Positions 57,652-64,000 of a DNA stretch of 64,000 bases are shown here, piece after piece. This stretch comes from G016756615 sp050958605 (lineage in GTDB: Bacteria > Pseudomonadota > Alphaproteobacteria > Rhizobiales > Rhizobiaceae), in the NCBI RefSeq assembly GCF_050958605.1, contig NZ_JBJHDO010000001.1:930001-994000 (forward strand). The letters are read 5' to 3'. The stretch's first letter is position 1. The number at the start of each line of letters is the position of its first letter. Below the pieces are notes generated by a model, which did not search any database, was not told the origin of the DNA, and saw only the letters and a program-made list of their open reading frames with translations. The translations under genes and the position numbers were made by a program.

Positions 57652-58818
57652 ATGACTGCATGTATCGTGGGCTGGGCTCATTCCCGGTTCGGTAAGCTCG
57701 AAGGCGAGACGCTCGAGAACATGATCGTCCAGGTCGCGAGGGAGGCGCTGGATCACGCGGGCATCGGTCCGGACGAAGTCGACGAGATCGTGCTCGGCCA
57801 TTTCAATGCGGGCTTTTCGCCTCAGGATTTCACCGCAAGCCTCGTGCTGCAGGCCGATGACAGATTACGATTCAAGCCGGCGACACGTGTCGAGAATGCT
57901 TGCGCAACAGGCTCCGCGGCGGTCCGCCAGGGTATCCGCGCGGTCGATTCCGGTGCCGCGAGAATCGTGCTCGTGGTTGGCGCGGAGCAGATGACGACAA
58001 CGCCCGGGCCTGAGATCGGCAAGAACCTTTTGCGCGCCTCCTATCTTCCGGAGGACGGCGACACGCCGGCCGGTTTTGCCGGCGTCTTCGGCAAGATCGC
58101 GCAGGCCTATTTCCAACGCCACGGCGACCAGTCCGACGCGCTGGCGACCATCGCCGCCAAGAATCACAAGAACGGCGTCGAAAATCCCTATGCCCAGATG
58201 CGCAAGGATTTCGGTTTCGATTTCTGCCGCCATGAGAGCGAAAAGAATCCATTCGTGGCCGGTCCGCTGAAGCGCACGGATTGCTCGCTGGTCTCGGACG
58301 GCGCGGCCGCACTCGTGCTGACGGACGCGACCACAGCCCTGTCGATGCGTCGCGCTGTTGCGTTCCGGGCTAACGAGCATGTTCAGGATTTCCTGCCGAT
58401 GTCGAAGCGCGATATCCTGCTGTTCGAGGGATGCGAGCAGGCTTGGGCGCGGGCGCTGAAGAAAGCCGGCGTGACGCTCGATGATCTGTCTTTCGTCGAG
58501 ACGCATGACTGCTTCACCATCGCCGAGCTTATCGAATACGAAGCCATGGGCTTGGCGAAGCGCGGGGAGGGCGGCAAGGTTGCTCTGGAAGGACTGACTG
58601 CCAAGGACGGCAAGCTGCCGGTCAATCCCTCGGGCGGTCTGAAGGCCAAGGGGCATCCGATCGGCGCGACCGGCGTTTCGATGCATGTGCTGACCTCGAT
58701 GCAACTCACCGGCGAGGCTGGTGGCATCCAGGTGCCGAACGCCAAGCTCGGCGGCATCTTCAACATGGGCGGCGCCGCGGTCGCCAATTACGTGTCGATC
58801 CTGGATCGCATCAGATGA
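57652..58818 (+). CDS. Thiolase-family protein (SCP-x/acetyl-CoA acyltransferase type)
   Basis: A 388-residue thiolase-like enzyme. The nucleophilic Cys84 lies in ENACATGSAA; the second-site His is in THDCFTIAELIEYEAMG and the catalytic His in KAKGHPIGATGVSMH. The C-terminal LGGIFNMGGAAVANY resembles SCP-x/lipid-transfer-type thiolases rather than the classical biosynthetic thiolase, which has a Cys-Gly-Gly motif there. GGAG lies six bases before the ATG at 57652. It is divergent from betI and coupled by ATGA to an SDR gene. A role in degrading a beta-keto acyl-CoA, perhaps from a carnitine- or choline-related compound, is suggested only by position. Confidence 0.87.
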   Translation: MTACIVGWAHSRFGKLEGETLENMIVQVAREALDHAGIGPDEVDEIVLGHFNAGFSPQDFTASLVLQADDRLRFKPATRVENACATGSAAVRQGIRAVDSGAARIVLVVGAEQMTTTPGPEIGKNLLRASYLPEDGDTPAGFAGVFGKIAQAYFQRHGDQSDALATIAAKNHKNGVENPYAQMRKDFGFDFCRHESEKNPFVAGPLKRTDCSLVSDGAAALVLTDATTALSMRRAVAFRANEHVQDFLPMSKRDILLFEGCEQAWARALKKAGVTLDDLSFVETHDCFTIAELIEYEAMGLAKRGEGGKVALEGLTAKDGKLPVNPSGGLKAKGHPIGATGVSMHVLTSMQLTGEAGGIQVPNAKLGGIFNMGGAAVANYVSILDRIR

Positions 58819-59558
58819 AGCAATCGGCCGTCGTCACCGGAGGCGCATCTGGTATCGGCCTTGCCGTTGCGGAGCGTCTCCTGGATGACGGCTGGCCCGT
58901 CGCGATCCTCGACGCTGACGCTGAGGCGCTGACGCGGGCCGAAGACGCTCTCTCCGGAGAGAACGCCATCTTTCTGACTGCTGATGTCACCGACGAAGAC
59001 GAAGTTGCCGAGGCCTTCGACGAAGTGGTCGACCGGCTCGGCCTGATCGGCGGGTTGGTGAACTCCGCCGGCATCGCTCGCGACGTGCCGGCGGAAGAGA
59101 CCAGTGCGGAACTGTTTCGCGAGATTCTCGATGTCAATCTGGTTGGCTCCTTCATCTCGGCCAAGGCGGCTCTGGAGCGGATGGGGGCGACCCTATCGAT
59201 CGTCAATCTCGCATCCGTTTCGGGTCTCCGCGCAAATCGAGGCCGCGTGGCTTATGGAGCATCCAAGGCGGGCGTGAAGCTGATGTCGGAGGTCTTGGCG
59301 TTGGAGTTCGGCCATCGGGCCGTGCGGGTGAATTGCGTCGCGCCGGGGCCGATCGAATCGCCGGCAATCGCGCGCATGCATTCGCCCGAAGACCGCAAGC
59401 GCTGGCTGGGCCGGGTGCCGCAGGGCCGATACGGCGAGCCGGAGGAGGTGGCGGCCGCGATCGCCTTCCTACTCTCGCCGGAGGCGAGCTACATCAACGG
59501 TCACACGCTCGCCGTCGACGGCGGCTTTCTGTCGGCGGGACTAATCGAGGAGCGATAG
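58815..59558 (+). CDS. SDR family oxidoreductase coupled to thiolase
   Basis: A 247-residue classical SDR: TGGASGIGLAVA (about 8-19), LDADAEAL (Asp favouring NAD), NSAGIARD, NLASVSGLRANRGRVAYGASKAG with catalytic Ser, Tyr and Lys, and VNCVAPGPIESPA. The ending INGHTLAVDGGF is standard. Its start overlaps the thiolase stop by ATGA, so the two are translated together, as is common for a 3-hydroxyacyl-CoA or beta-hydroxy-acid dehydrogenase feeding a thiolase. It converges with the siderophore-interacting protein gene, 21 bp away. Confidence 0.86.
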   Translation: MKQSAVVTGGASGIGLAVAERLLDDGWPVAILDADAEALTRAEDALSGENAIFLTADVTDEDEVAEAFDEVVDRLGLIGGLVNSAGIARDVPAEETSAELFREILDVNLVGSFISAKAALERMGATLSIVNLASVSGLRANRGRVAYGASKAGVKLMSEVLALEFGHRAVRVNCVAPGPIESPAIARMHSPEDRKRWLGRVPQGRYGEPEEVAAAIAFLLSPEASYINGHTLAVDGGFLSAGLIEER

Positions 59559-59579
59559 GTCCCGCCGACCCTAAAGCCA

Positions 59580-60662
59580 CTAATTATCGACCTCACCGGC
59601 CTGTCCCCGCCGCCAATAAGCGGCGGCGAGGAAGCGATCCCTCGGCAAACGGCGCTCCTGCTTCAGAAATTTTCGGATCTGGCGGGATGCAGCCTGCTCG
59701 CAGCCCACCCAGACATAGGGGTCGCTTTCCCACAGTTTCTCGTCGAGTGCGCGCAGGCTGTCGAACAGGAGGTCGGTGCTTCCTGCGGGACGACCATCAC
59801 GCGAAAGAAAACGCAGGTCGATGCCGGGGCCAAAAGCCAATGTCTGCCGCTCGGAGGGCGCGGCGGTCTCGACGAACGCTACGGCATTGGCGGTCGACGG
59901 CAATTCCTCCAGCATGCGCGAAATGGCCGGCAGCGCGGTTTCGTCACCGGCGAAGACATAGCGTGAGGAATGGGGAAGGGTACCGCCACCCGGCCCGGTC
60001 ATGCCGACGACGTCGCCGGGCGTCGCATTCCTGGCGAATTCGGCGCCAGGCATCGCATCACCCTCGTGCAGCACGAAATCGATGTCGATCTCACCTGTCG
60101 CGACATCGATGCGGCGGATCGTGTAAACGCGTGAGATCGGACGCTCTCCGTCAGGCCAGGCCTGACGGCCATCCTCGCCGATCACAGGCCAGACTGTTGC
60201 TATTCCCGGCCGAGGCGGAAACAGGAGCCGGACGTGCAAGCCGTTCCGGGCAAAGCGCTCGAGATCTTTGCCCTGCAGCGTCACACGGCGCATCAGTGGC
60301 GTCACCTGCGCGGCCCGGACGACCGTCATCTCACGGAAATAGGGAGCCGGAGTGCCCGGCTTGATCCCGCCTTGCCAAATGATGTCCGGTTTCTCGTCGG
60401 GCGCGAACTCGTAGACATGCTCGGCTACGCTCCACTGCAGAAAGGACAGCGACGTGTCGTCGTTGGCCTCGACCCTGAAGCTTATGCCGCCATCGTCGAG
60501 CCTGACGGTTGCCACGCCGATTTCCAACTCGATGGACCAAGCGATGTCTGCGCCGGAGACCGTGCCATGCTCGCCGAAATGCTCGCGCAGGCGCGACATG
60601 ACCGGTGCAGGAGCGCGCAGGGCAACAAGTGTTTCGGCGGTAAGCGAATGGGCGACACCCAT
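59580..60662 (-). CDS. Siderophore-interacting protein (ferric-siderophore reductase)
   Basis: A 360-residue protein with an N-terminal extension of about 105 residues (DUF2218-like, IELEIGVATVRLDDGGISFRV) followed by the SIP/ViuB flavin reductase module: FAD-binding RVYTIRRIDVATGEIDIDFVLH (about 178-200), GPGGGTLP, YVFAGDETALPAISRMLEEL, and the NAD-domain end VWVGCEQAASRQIRKFLKQE...FLAAAYWRRGQ. Such enzymes reduce ferric iron from imported siderophores in the cytosol. AGGAG lies seven bases before the ATG. No siderophore transporter is adjacent. A 14-bp palindrome sits just upstream. Confidence 0.9.
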   Translation of the reverse strand: MGVAHSLTAETLVALRAPAPVMSRLREHFGEHGTVSGADIAWSIELEIGVATVRLDDGGISFRVEANDDTSLSFLQWSVAEHVYEFAPDEKPDIIWQGGIKPGTPAPYFREMTVVRAAQVTPLMRRVTLQGKDLERFARNGLHVRLLFPPRPGIATVWPVIGEDGRQAWPDGERPISRVYTIRRIDVATGEIDIDFVLHEGDAMPGAEFARNATPGDVVGMTGPGGGTLPHSSRYVFAGDETALPAISRMLEELPSTANAVAFVETAAPSERQTLAFGPGIDLRFLSRDGRPAGSTDLLFDSLRALDEKLWESDPYVWVGCEQAASRQIRKFLKQERRLPRDRFLAAAYWRRGQAGEVDN

Positions 60663-60679
60663 GCGGAACTCCTAGGCTT

Positions 60680-60693
60680 TCTGGCGCGCCAGA
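60680..60693. promoter_or_regulatory. 14-bp palindrome before the siderophore-interacting protein gene
   Basis: TCTGGCGCGCCAGA is perfectly self-complementary and lies 18 bp before the start codon, just behind the AGGAG ribosome site on the minus strand. It could be an operator or a small hairpin influencing translation. It does not look like an AT-rich Fur or RirA-type iron box. A TTGACT (60785-60780, minus) with TATATC 15 bp downstream is the best promoter candidate above it. Confidence 0.35.
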
Positions 60694-60915
60694 GGCTGGC
60701 GCTGCCCGAGGGCGATGAAAATCAGGGGGACGGCCGCTTCCTACTATGAGAGCGCTGCGATATATAAGTGGATGTACACAGTCAACTTTGTCTTGGCATA
60801 ATCCAGGCGTATTTGGGTGAGGCACTGCGTGCGCTGTGGCGCCACTCTTCCGGGTGGTTGTCAGACCTGATAGTGGGGATGCATTGGTCGATTACTCTTC
60901 CTCGGATCTCTGAAA

Positions 60916-61926
60916 GTGTCCAATCCGGTTCTCGTCGAAGTTGTCCGCGGCAACACGGTTGAAAGCCTTCACCGCGGTGCGATTGCCATCGTCGACGGCG
61001 ACGGTAAGTCGGTCTTTGCCCTGGGCGACGTCGAGCGGCCTGTATTTCCGCGTTCGGCCGTCAAGGCCATCCAGGCGCTGCCGCTGGTAGAAAGCAGCGC
61101 GGCCGATGCCTACGGTTTCGGTGCGAAGGAGCTGGCGCTGGCCTGCGCCTCCCATTCCGGCGAGCCTGCGCATGTAGAACTTGCGCGTGCGATGCTTGCC
61201 AAGGCGGGTCTTGATGAAGCCGCACTAGAATGCGGCGCGCATTGGCCGTCGTCGCAGGATGCGACGGTGACCCTGGCGCGCGCCGGTGGCTCACCGTCGG
61301 CGCTGCACAACAATTGTTCGGGCAAACATTCCGGCTTCTTGTGCGTTTGCCGCCACTGTAGCATCGCGCATCACGGCTATGTCGGCGCTGGACACGCTTT
61401 TCAGGAGATGGTGCGGAGCACCATGGTGGAGGTGACCGGAGCCCATCACGGTGCCGACAACAGGGGCACGGACGGATGCTCCATTCCGACCTACGCCGTG
61501 CCTTTGCGGAGCTTGGCTATCGGCTTTGCCCGCATGGCGACCGGCAATCGTCTCGGTGGGGAACGTGCGGCGGCCGCGAAGCGGCTCCTGTCGGCCTGCA
61601 TGGCCGAGCCGTTTTATGTTGCCGGTACGGGTCGTGCCTGCACCCGGTTGATGGAGGCAGCCCCGGGACGGATCTTCGCAAAAATCGGAGCCGAGGGTGT
61701 CTACTGCGCCGCGATCGAGGAACTCGGACTCGGTATCGCCATCAAATGCGACGATGGCGCAGGCCGGGCGGCGGAGGTGGTCGTCGCCGAGGTTCTGTCG
61801 CAGTTGCTCGCCGGGGACGGCTCTGTTTCGGGCAGGCTCGGTAAGCTCGCTCGGCCGGAACTCCAAAATTGGAACGGTATGTTGGTCGGAAGGCTCCAAC
61901 CTGCGGAGGGATTGCGGATCCGGTAA
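60916..61926 (+). CDS. Asparaginase of the Rhizobium etli (AnsA/ReAV) type
   Basis: A 336-residue enzyme of the asparaginase II family typified by R. etli, unrelated to E. coli AnsB. The residues known from the ReAV structure are present one position earlier: Ser47 and Lys50 (FPRSAVKAIQ), Cys134 and Lys137 (NNCSGKHSGF) and Cys188 (TDGCSIPTYA). The first four make the two Ser-Lys-type pairs and zinc site. It hydrolyses L-asparagine to aspartate and ammonia in the cytosol. The start is GTG (60916) with only a weak ribosome site. It converges with the next gene, 6 bp away. Confidence 0.9.
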   Translation: MSNPVLVEVVRGNTVESLHRGAIAIVDGDGKSVFALGDVERPVFPRSAVKAIQALPLVESSAADAYGFGAKELALACASHSGEPAHVELARAMLAKAGLDEAALECGAHWPSSQDATVTLARAGGSPSALHNNCSGKHSGFLCVCRHCSIAHHGYVGAGHAFQEMVRSTMVEVTGAHHGADNRGTDGCSIPTYAVPLRSLAIGFARMATGNRLGGERAAAAKRLLSACMAEPFYVAGTGRACTRLMEAAPGRIFAKIGAEGVYCAAIEELGLGIAIKCDDGAGRAAEVVVAEVLSQLLAGDGSVSGRLGKLARPELQNWNGMLVGRLQPAEGLRIR

Positions 61927-61932
61927 TTCTTT

Positions 61933-63312
61933 TCAGCTTGCGCGATTGCGATCGACCGTGAGCTGCGTATAGCCGCCGACGCCGTCTTTCGACAGATCGC
62001 CGGTCACCGACCTGGTCCATTCGAAACCGACGATCGCGCCGTTGCTCGCCCCTTCTATCAGATTGTCGGTGATCACCGCCGAGCCGACGCCTTGCGCGAC
62101 GGACACGGCGATGCCGGTTGGTGCCTGCCGGATGACGTTTCCGGTCGCCACGACGTTGCGCATGAATTCGCCCCAGCCGATCATCATGCCATACAGAGAT
62201 GCATTCTCGACGACATTGCCGGTCGCCGCGCAATCCGCTTCGACCGCAATGCCGATACCGAAGCCGGGCGGAGCGGGCGTGTAGGGTCCTTTTGCCGACA
62301 GGTTTCGAACGACGTTTCCGCTGCACGAGGCTAGCCGGCCACCCTCGTTGAAATTGACGATGGAAATGCCGTTCGCCGCCCGATCGACGAGGTTCGCATT
62401 GATGACGGCACCTTCGAAGGCGAATTCGGCATAGATGGCGGTCTCGCCCGAACGGGTCGCCGAATTGCCGACGATCTGGATGTTGCTCGAGCTGTTCGCG
62501 CGGACCGCCGAAAAGGCGCAATCGAGAATGCTGTTGTTGGAGATCATCACATTGTCGGCGCGGAAGGCATTGATGCCGTTTCCGAACTGGCCCGTTCCGC
62601 CGTTGCGGGCAAGAATTCGCTCGACGCGATTGCCCGTCACCATCGTGCCGTCGTCGCCCGTCTGCCAGCGATGGACTAGGATGCCGCCGTTGGCGCAATC
62701 GCTGATCCTGTTGCCGGATATGTTGAGGCGAGTGGCGTCTATGGAATAGATTCCTGCATCGGCTGCGCGGGACACGGTGCAGTGCTCGATGCGCCCGCCA
62801 ACCCTTTCGAGCGCGATACCGCTCCTGCCCGAACCGACCACGTCGCAGCTCTCCATGACAAGTTCGCGCACCCGGCGGAAATGGAGCAGCCCCTGTAAGG
62901 GCTCGTCGATCCAGCGGCTGGCACCATCGAAAACGATGCCGGAGAGTTCGATACGGTCGGCATCGTCGGCGAGGATCATGTGCTTGTCGCCGCCATAGAT
63001 GATACGTGTTGCGCCGGGCACCCCGCTCAACCAGACGCGCCGCGGCAGACTAAGGCCGGAGACCACATAGATCCCAGGGGGCAGGAAGACCGGCGTGCCG
63101 GTGTCCGAAGCGGATTGAAGCATCCTGGAAAAGGCCCTGCTTTGGTCGTCGAAAGCGCCGGGGCGGATGCCGAATGTGGTGGCATCGACCGCTCCACGCC
63201 GCGAGGCCGTCCCACTTTGGGACATAGGCGACGCAAGCACTGCCGAGGGAATTGTCGGAGCGAGGACAGAAAAGCCGGTCGCGCCGAAAAGCAAGCCGCG
63301 TCTGTTCAACAT
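61933..63312 (-). CDS. Tat-exported parallel beta-helix protein (TIGR03808-like)
   Basis: A 459-residue protein with a twin-arginine signal (LNRRGLLFGATGFSVLAP, residues 2-19), so it is exported folded. After PVFLPPGIYVVSGLSLPRRVWLSG it consists of right-handed beta-helix repeats rich in xGNxI/N-V turns (ISGNRISDC, VTGNRVERI, ISNNSILDC, ITDNLIEGA), as in pectate-lyase-like and NosD-like folds. It corresponds to a family of uncharacterised Tat-translocated repeat proteins of Hyphomicrobiales (TIGR03808, from memory). AGGAG lies eight bases before the ATG at 63312. Catalytic residues cannot be assigned; substrate unknown, possibly a polysaccharide. Confidence 0.87.
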   Translation of the reverse strand: MLNRRGLLFGATGFSVLAPTIPSAVLASPMSQSGTASRRGAVDATTFGIRPGAFDDQSRAFSRMLQSASDTGTPVFLPPGIYVVSGLSLPRRVWLSGVPGATRIIYGGDKHMILADDADRIELSGIVFDGASRWIDEPLQGLLHFRRVRELVMESCDVVGSGRSGIALERVGGRIEHCTVSRAADAGIYSIDATRLNISGNRISDCANGGILVHRWQTGDDGTMVTGNRVERILARNGGTGQFGNGINAFRADNVMISNNSILDCAFSAVRANSSSNIQIVGNSATRSGETAIYAEFAFEGAVINANLVDRAANGISIVNFNEGGRLASCSGNVVRNLSAKGPYTPAPPGFGIGIAVEADCAATGNVVENASLYGMMIGWGEFMRNVVATGNVIRQAPTGIAVSVAQGVGSAVITDNLIEGASNGAIVGFEWTRSVTGDLSKDGVGGYTQLTVDRNRAS

Positions 63313-63419
63313 CGGGACAGGCTCCTGGGTTTTGCAACTCATGCGTTGCAGAAGCCGTGCCACAAGCAACATGGCGGTTCGAGCTTGTTAAGTCTGCTAA
63401 TGACGCTTAGATTTCGCTT

Positions 63420-63896
63420 ATGAGCAGAGCTTTCACCCGCCAAGACGATAACGAAACAAGTCTATCAGACATCGGCGAAAGACCCGTCAGCCAGCATCGA
63501 AATCTGGTGACGCCGCACGGGCTTAGTCTGATCGACAAGGAGTTGGCTGGGCTTCGCGAGGAATTCGCCAAGGCGGAAGCGAGCGGCGAACGCGAGCGCA
63601 TCGCGCTGGTTTCAAGGGACTTGCGCTATTGGAACGCGCGCCGCGAGAATGCCGAAGTTTCCGTGCCCGACGCCGATAGCAAGGTGGTGCGTTTCGGCAT
63701 GCGCGTAACCGTGGAAGACGAAGACGGCAAGCAGAAGACATGGACGATCGTCGGCGAGGACGAGGCGGACGCCGGGCAGGGCAAGATCTCGCATGTCTCG
63801 CCCATGGCGCAGGCTCTGTTCGGCAAGGAGATCGGTGACGTCGCGACGGTCAGCGGCAAGGACTGGGAGATCGTTGCGCTGGACATAGGCGAATAG
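63420..63896 (+). CDS. GreA/GreB-family transcript cleavage factor
   Basis: A 158-residue protein whose C-terminal half (about 85-158; VRFGMRVTVEDEDGKQKTWTIVGEDEADAGQGKISHVSPMAQALFGKEIGDVATV) is the FKBP-like Gre domain. The N-terminal part begins with about 30 unusual residues and then a short coiled coil (LIDKELAGLREEFAKAEASGERERIALVSRDLRYW) without an obvious acidic tip of two Asp/Glu as in GreA. It may be a Gre-like factor that binds in the RNA polymerase secondary channel but with altered cleavage activity. Divergent from the Tat-exported protein gene. Confidence 0.85.
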   Translation: MSRAFTRQDDNETSLSDIGERPVSQHRNLVTPHGLSLIDKELAGLREEFAKAEASGERERIALVSRDLRYWNARRENAEVSVPDADSKVVRFGMRVTVEDEDGKQKTWTIVGEDEADAGQGKISHVSPMAQALFGKEIGDVATVSGKDWEIVALDIGE

Positions 63897-63950
63897 CGCC
63901 TATCCGAGCGGTTCGGTGTGGTCGCGGAAGAATGCGGCCGCGCCAGCTTA

Positions 63951-64000
63951 TTACCGGCGTTCTAACAGCCCGTCCACCAGCCGTTCTGCCGCCTCCGGTA
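63951..64000 (-). CDS. C-terminal end of an unidentified protein (continues beyond window)
   Basis: On the minus strand the last bases read PEAAERLVDGLLERR followed by TAA (63953-63951). The composition (Ala, Glu, Arg, Leu) and codon use resemble genuine coding sequence, so this is probably the tail of a gene starting outside the window. It would converge with the Gre-like gene. Too little is visible to name it; non-coding chance cannot be excluded. Confidence 0.35.
   Translation of the reverse strand, partial: PEAAERLVDGLLERR

Noticed and set aside
1..64000. CRISPR arrays, insertion sequences, prophage or rRNA
   Set aside because: No regularly spaced repeats, transposase or integrase motifs, phage structural genes or rRNA sequence were seen on either strand.

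Overview
The window looks like chromosome of an alphaproteobacterium of the order Hyphomicrobiales (Rhizobiales), closest in flavour to Mesorhizobium/Phyllobacteriaceae. The reasons are: high GC throughout; a betI-betC-betA-betB choline-sulfate locus; an FrcBCA fructose transporter with ROK regulator and kinase; an AGE-type mannose-6-phosphate isomerase domain; a Rhizobium etli ReAV-type asparaginase; a Tat-exported TIGR03808-like protein; and several short intergenic palindromes of the kind common in rhizobial genomes. The genus call is from memory of such genomes, not from a search. No phage, insertion sequence, CRISPR array or rRNA was seen.

Layout. 1-1749: the 3' part of a CapD/FlaA1-type nucleotide-sugar dehydratase, an 85-bp inverted-repeat element and tRNA-Gln(TTG). 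1804-8753 (-): an operon of altronate dehydratase (uxaA), a CUT2 sugar ABC transporter with two different permeases, and an SMP-30 lactonase, divergent from a GntR/FCD regulator with a perfect 22-bp palindrome between them. 9593-14267 (-): a second, paralogous CUT2 transporter. 14667-23117 (-): a nucleoside operon (BMP-type binding protein, ATPase, two permeases, amidohydrolase/deaminase, purine nucleoside phosphorylase, two SDRs). 23370-29631: cupin protein, WecA-like transferase, epimerase and the sulfate-activation genes cysD, cysNC and cysQ. 29846-36659: an orphan Liv-type binding protein and the fructose locus (frcK, ROK regulator, frcBCA). 36794-42471 (+): pgm, otsB, a GH15 enzyme and otsA, i.e. 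glucose-1-phosphate and trehalose metabolism. 42489-42998: a rhizobial repeat and two tiny membrane proteins. 43152-48680 (-): CUT1 transporter, ROK kinase, GntR/UTRA regulator and SIS protein. 48913-52044: SnoaL-like protein, tRNA-Pro(CGG) and a fused mannose-1-P guanylyltransferase/AGE isomerase. 52073-57473 (-): betICAB, divergent from a thiolase-SDR pair. 59580-64000: siderophore-interacting protein, asparaginase, Tat-exported beta-helix protein, a Gre factor and the tail of one more gene.

Functionally this is a nutrient-scavenging and osmoprotection region: five complete ABC importers (sugars, fructose, nucleosides, an unknown CUT1 substrate) sit beside the kinases, dehydratase, lactonase, phosphorylase and deaminase that would process their cargo, together with trehalose and glycine-betaine synthesis. 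Genes inside operons are tightly coupled, with many 4-nt ATGA stop/start overlaps. In every one of the five complete ABC operons an inverted repeat able to form a hairpin lies just after the binding-protein gene and before the transporter genes, a uniform design that should favour binding-protein mRNA.
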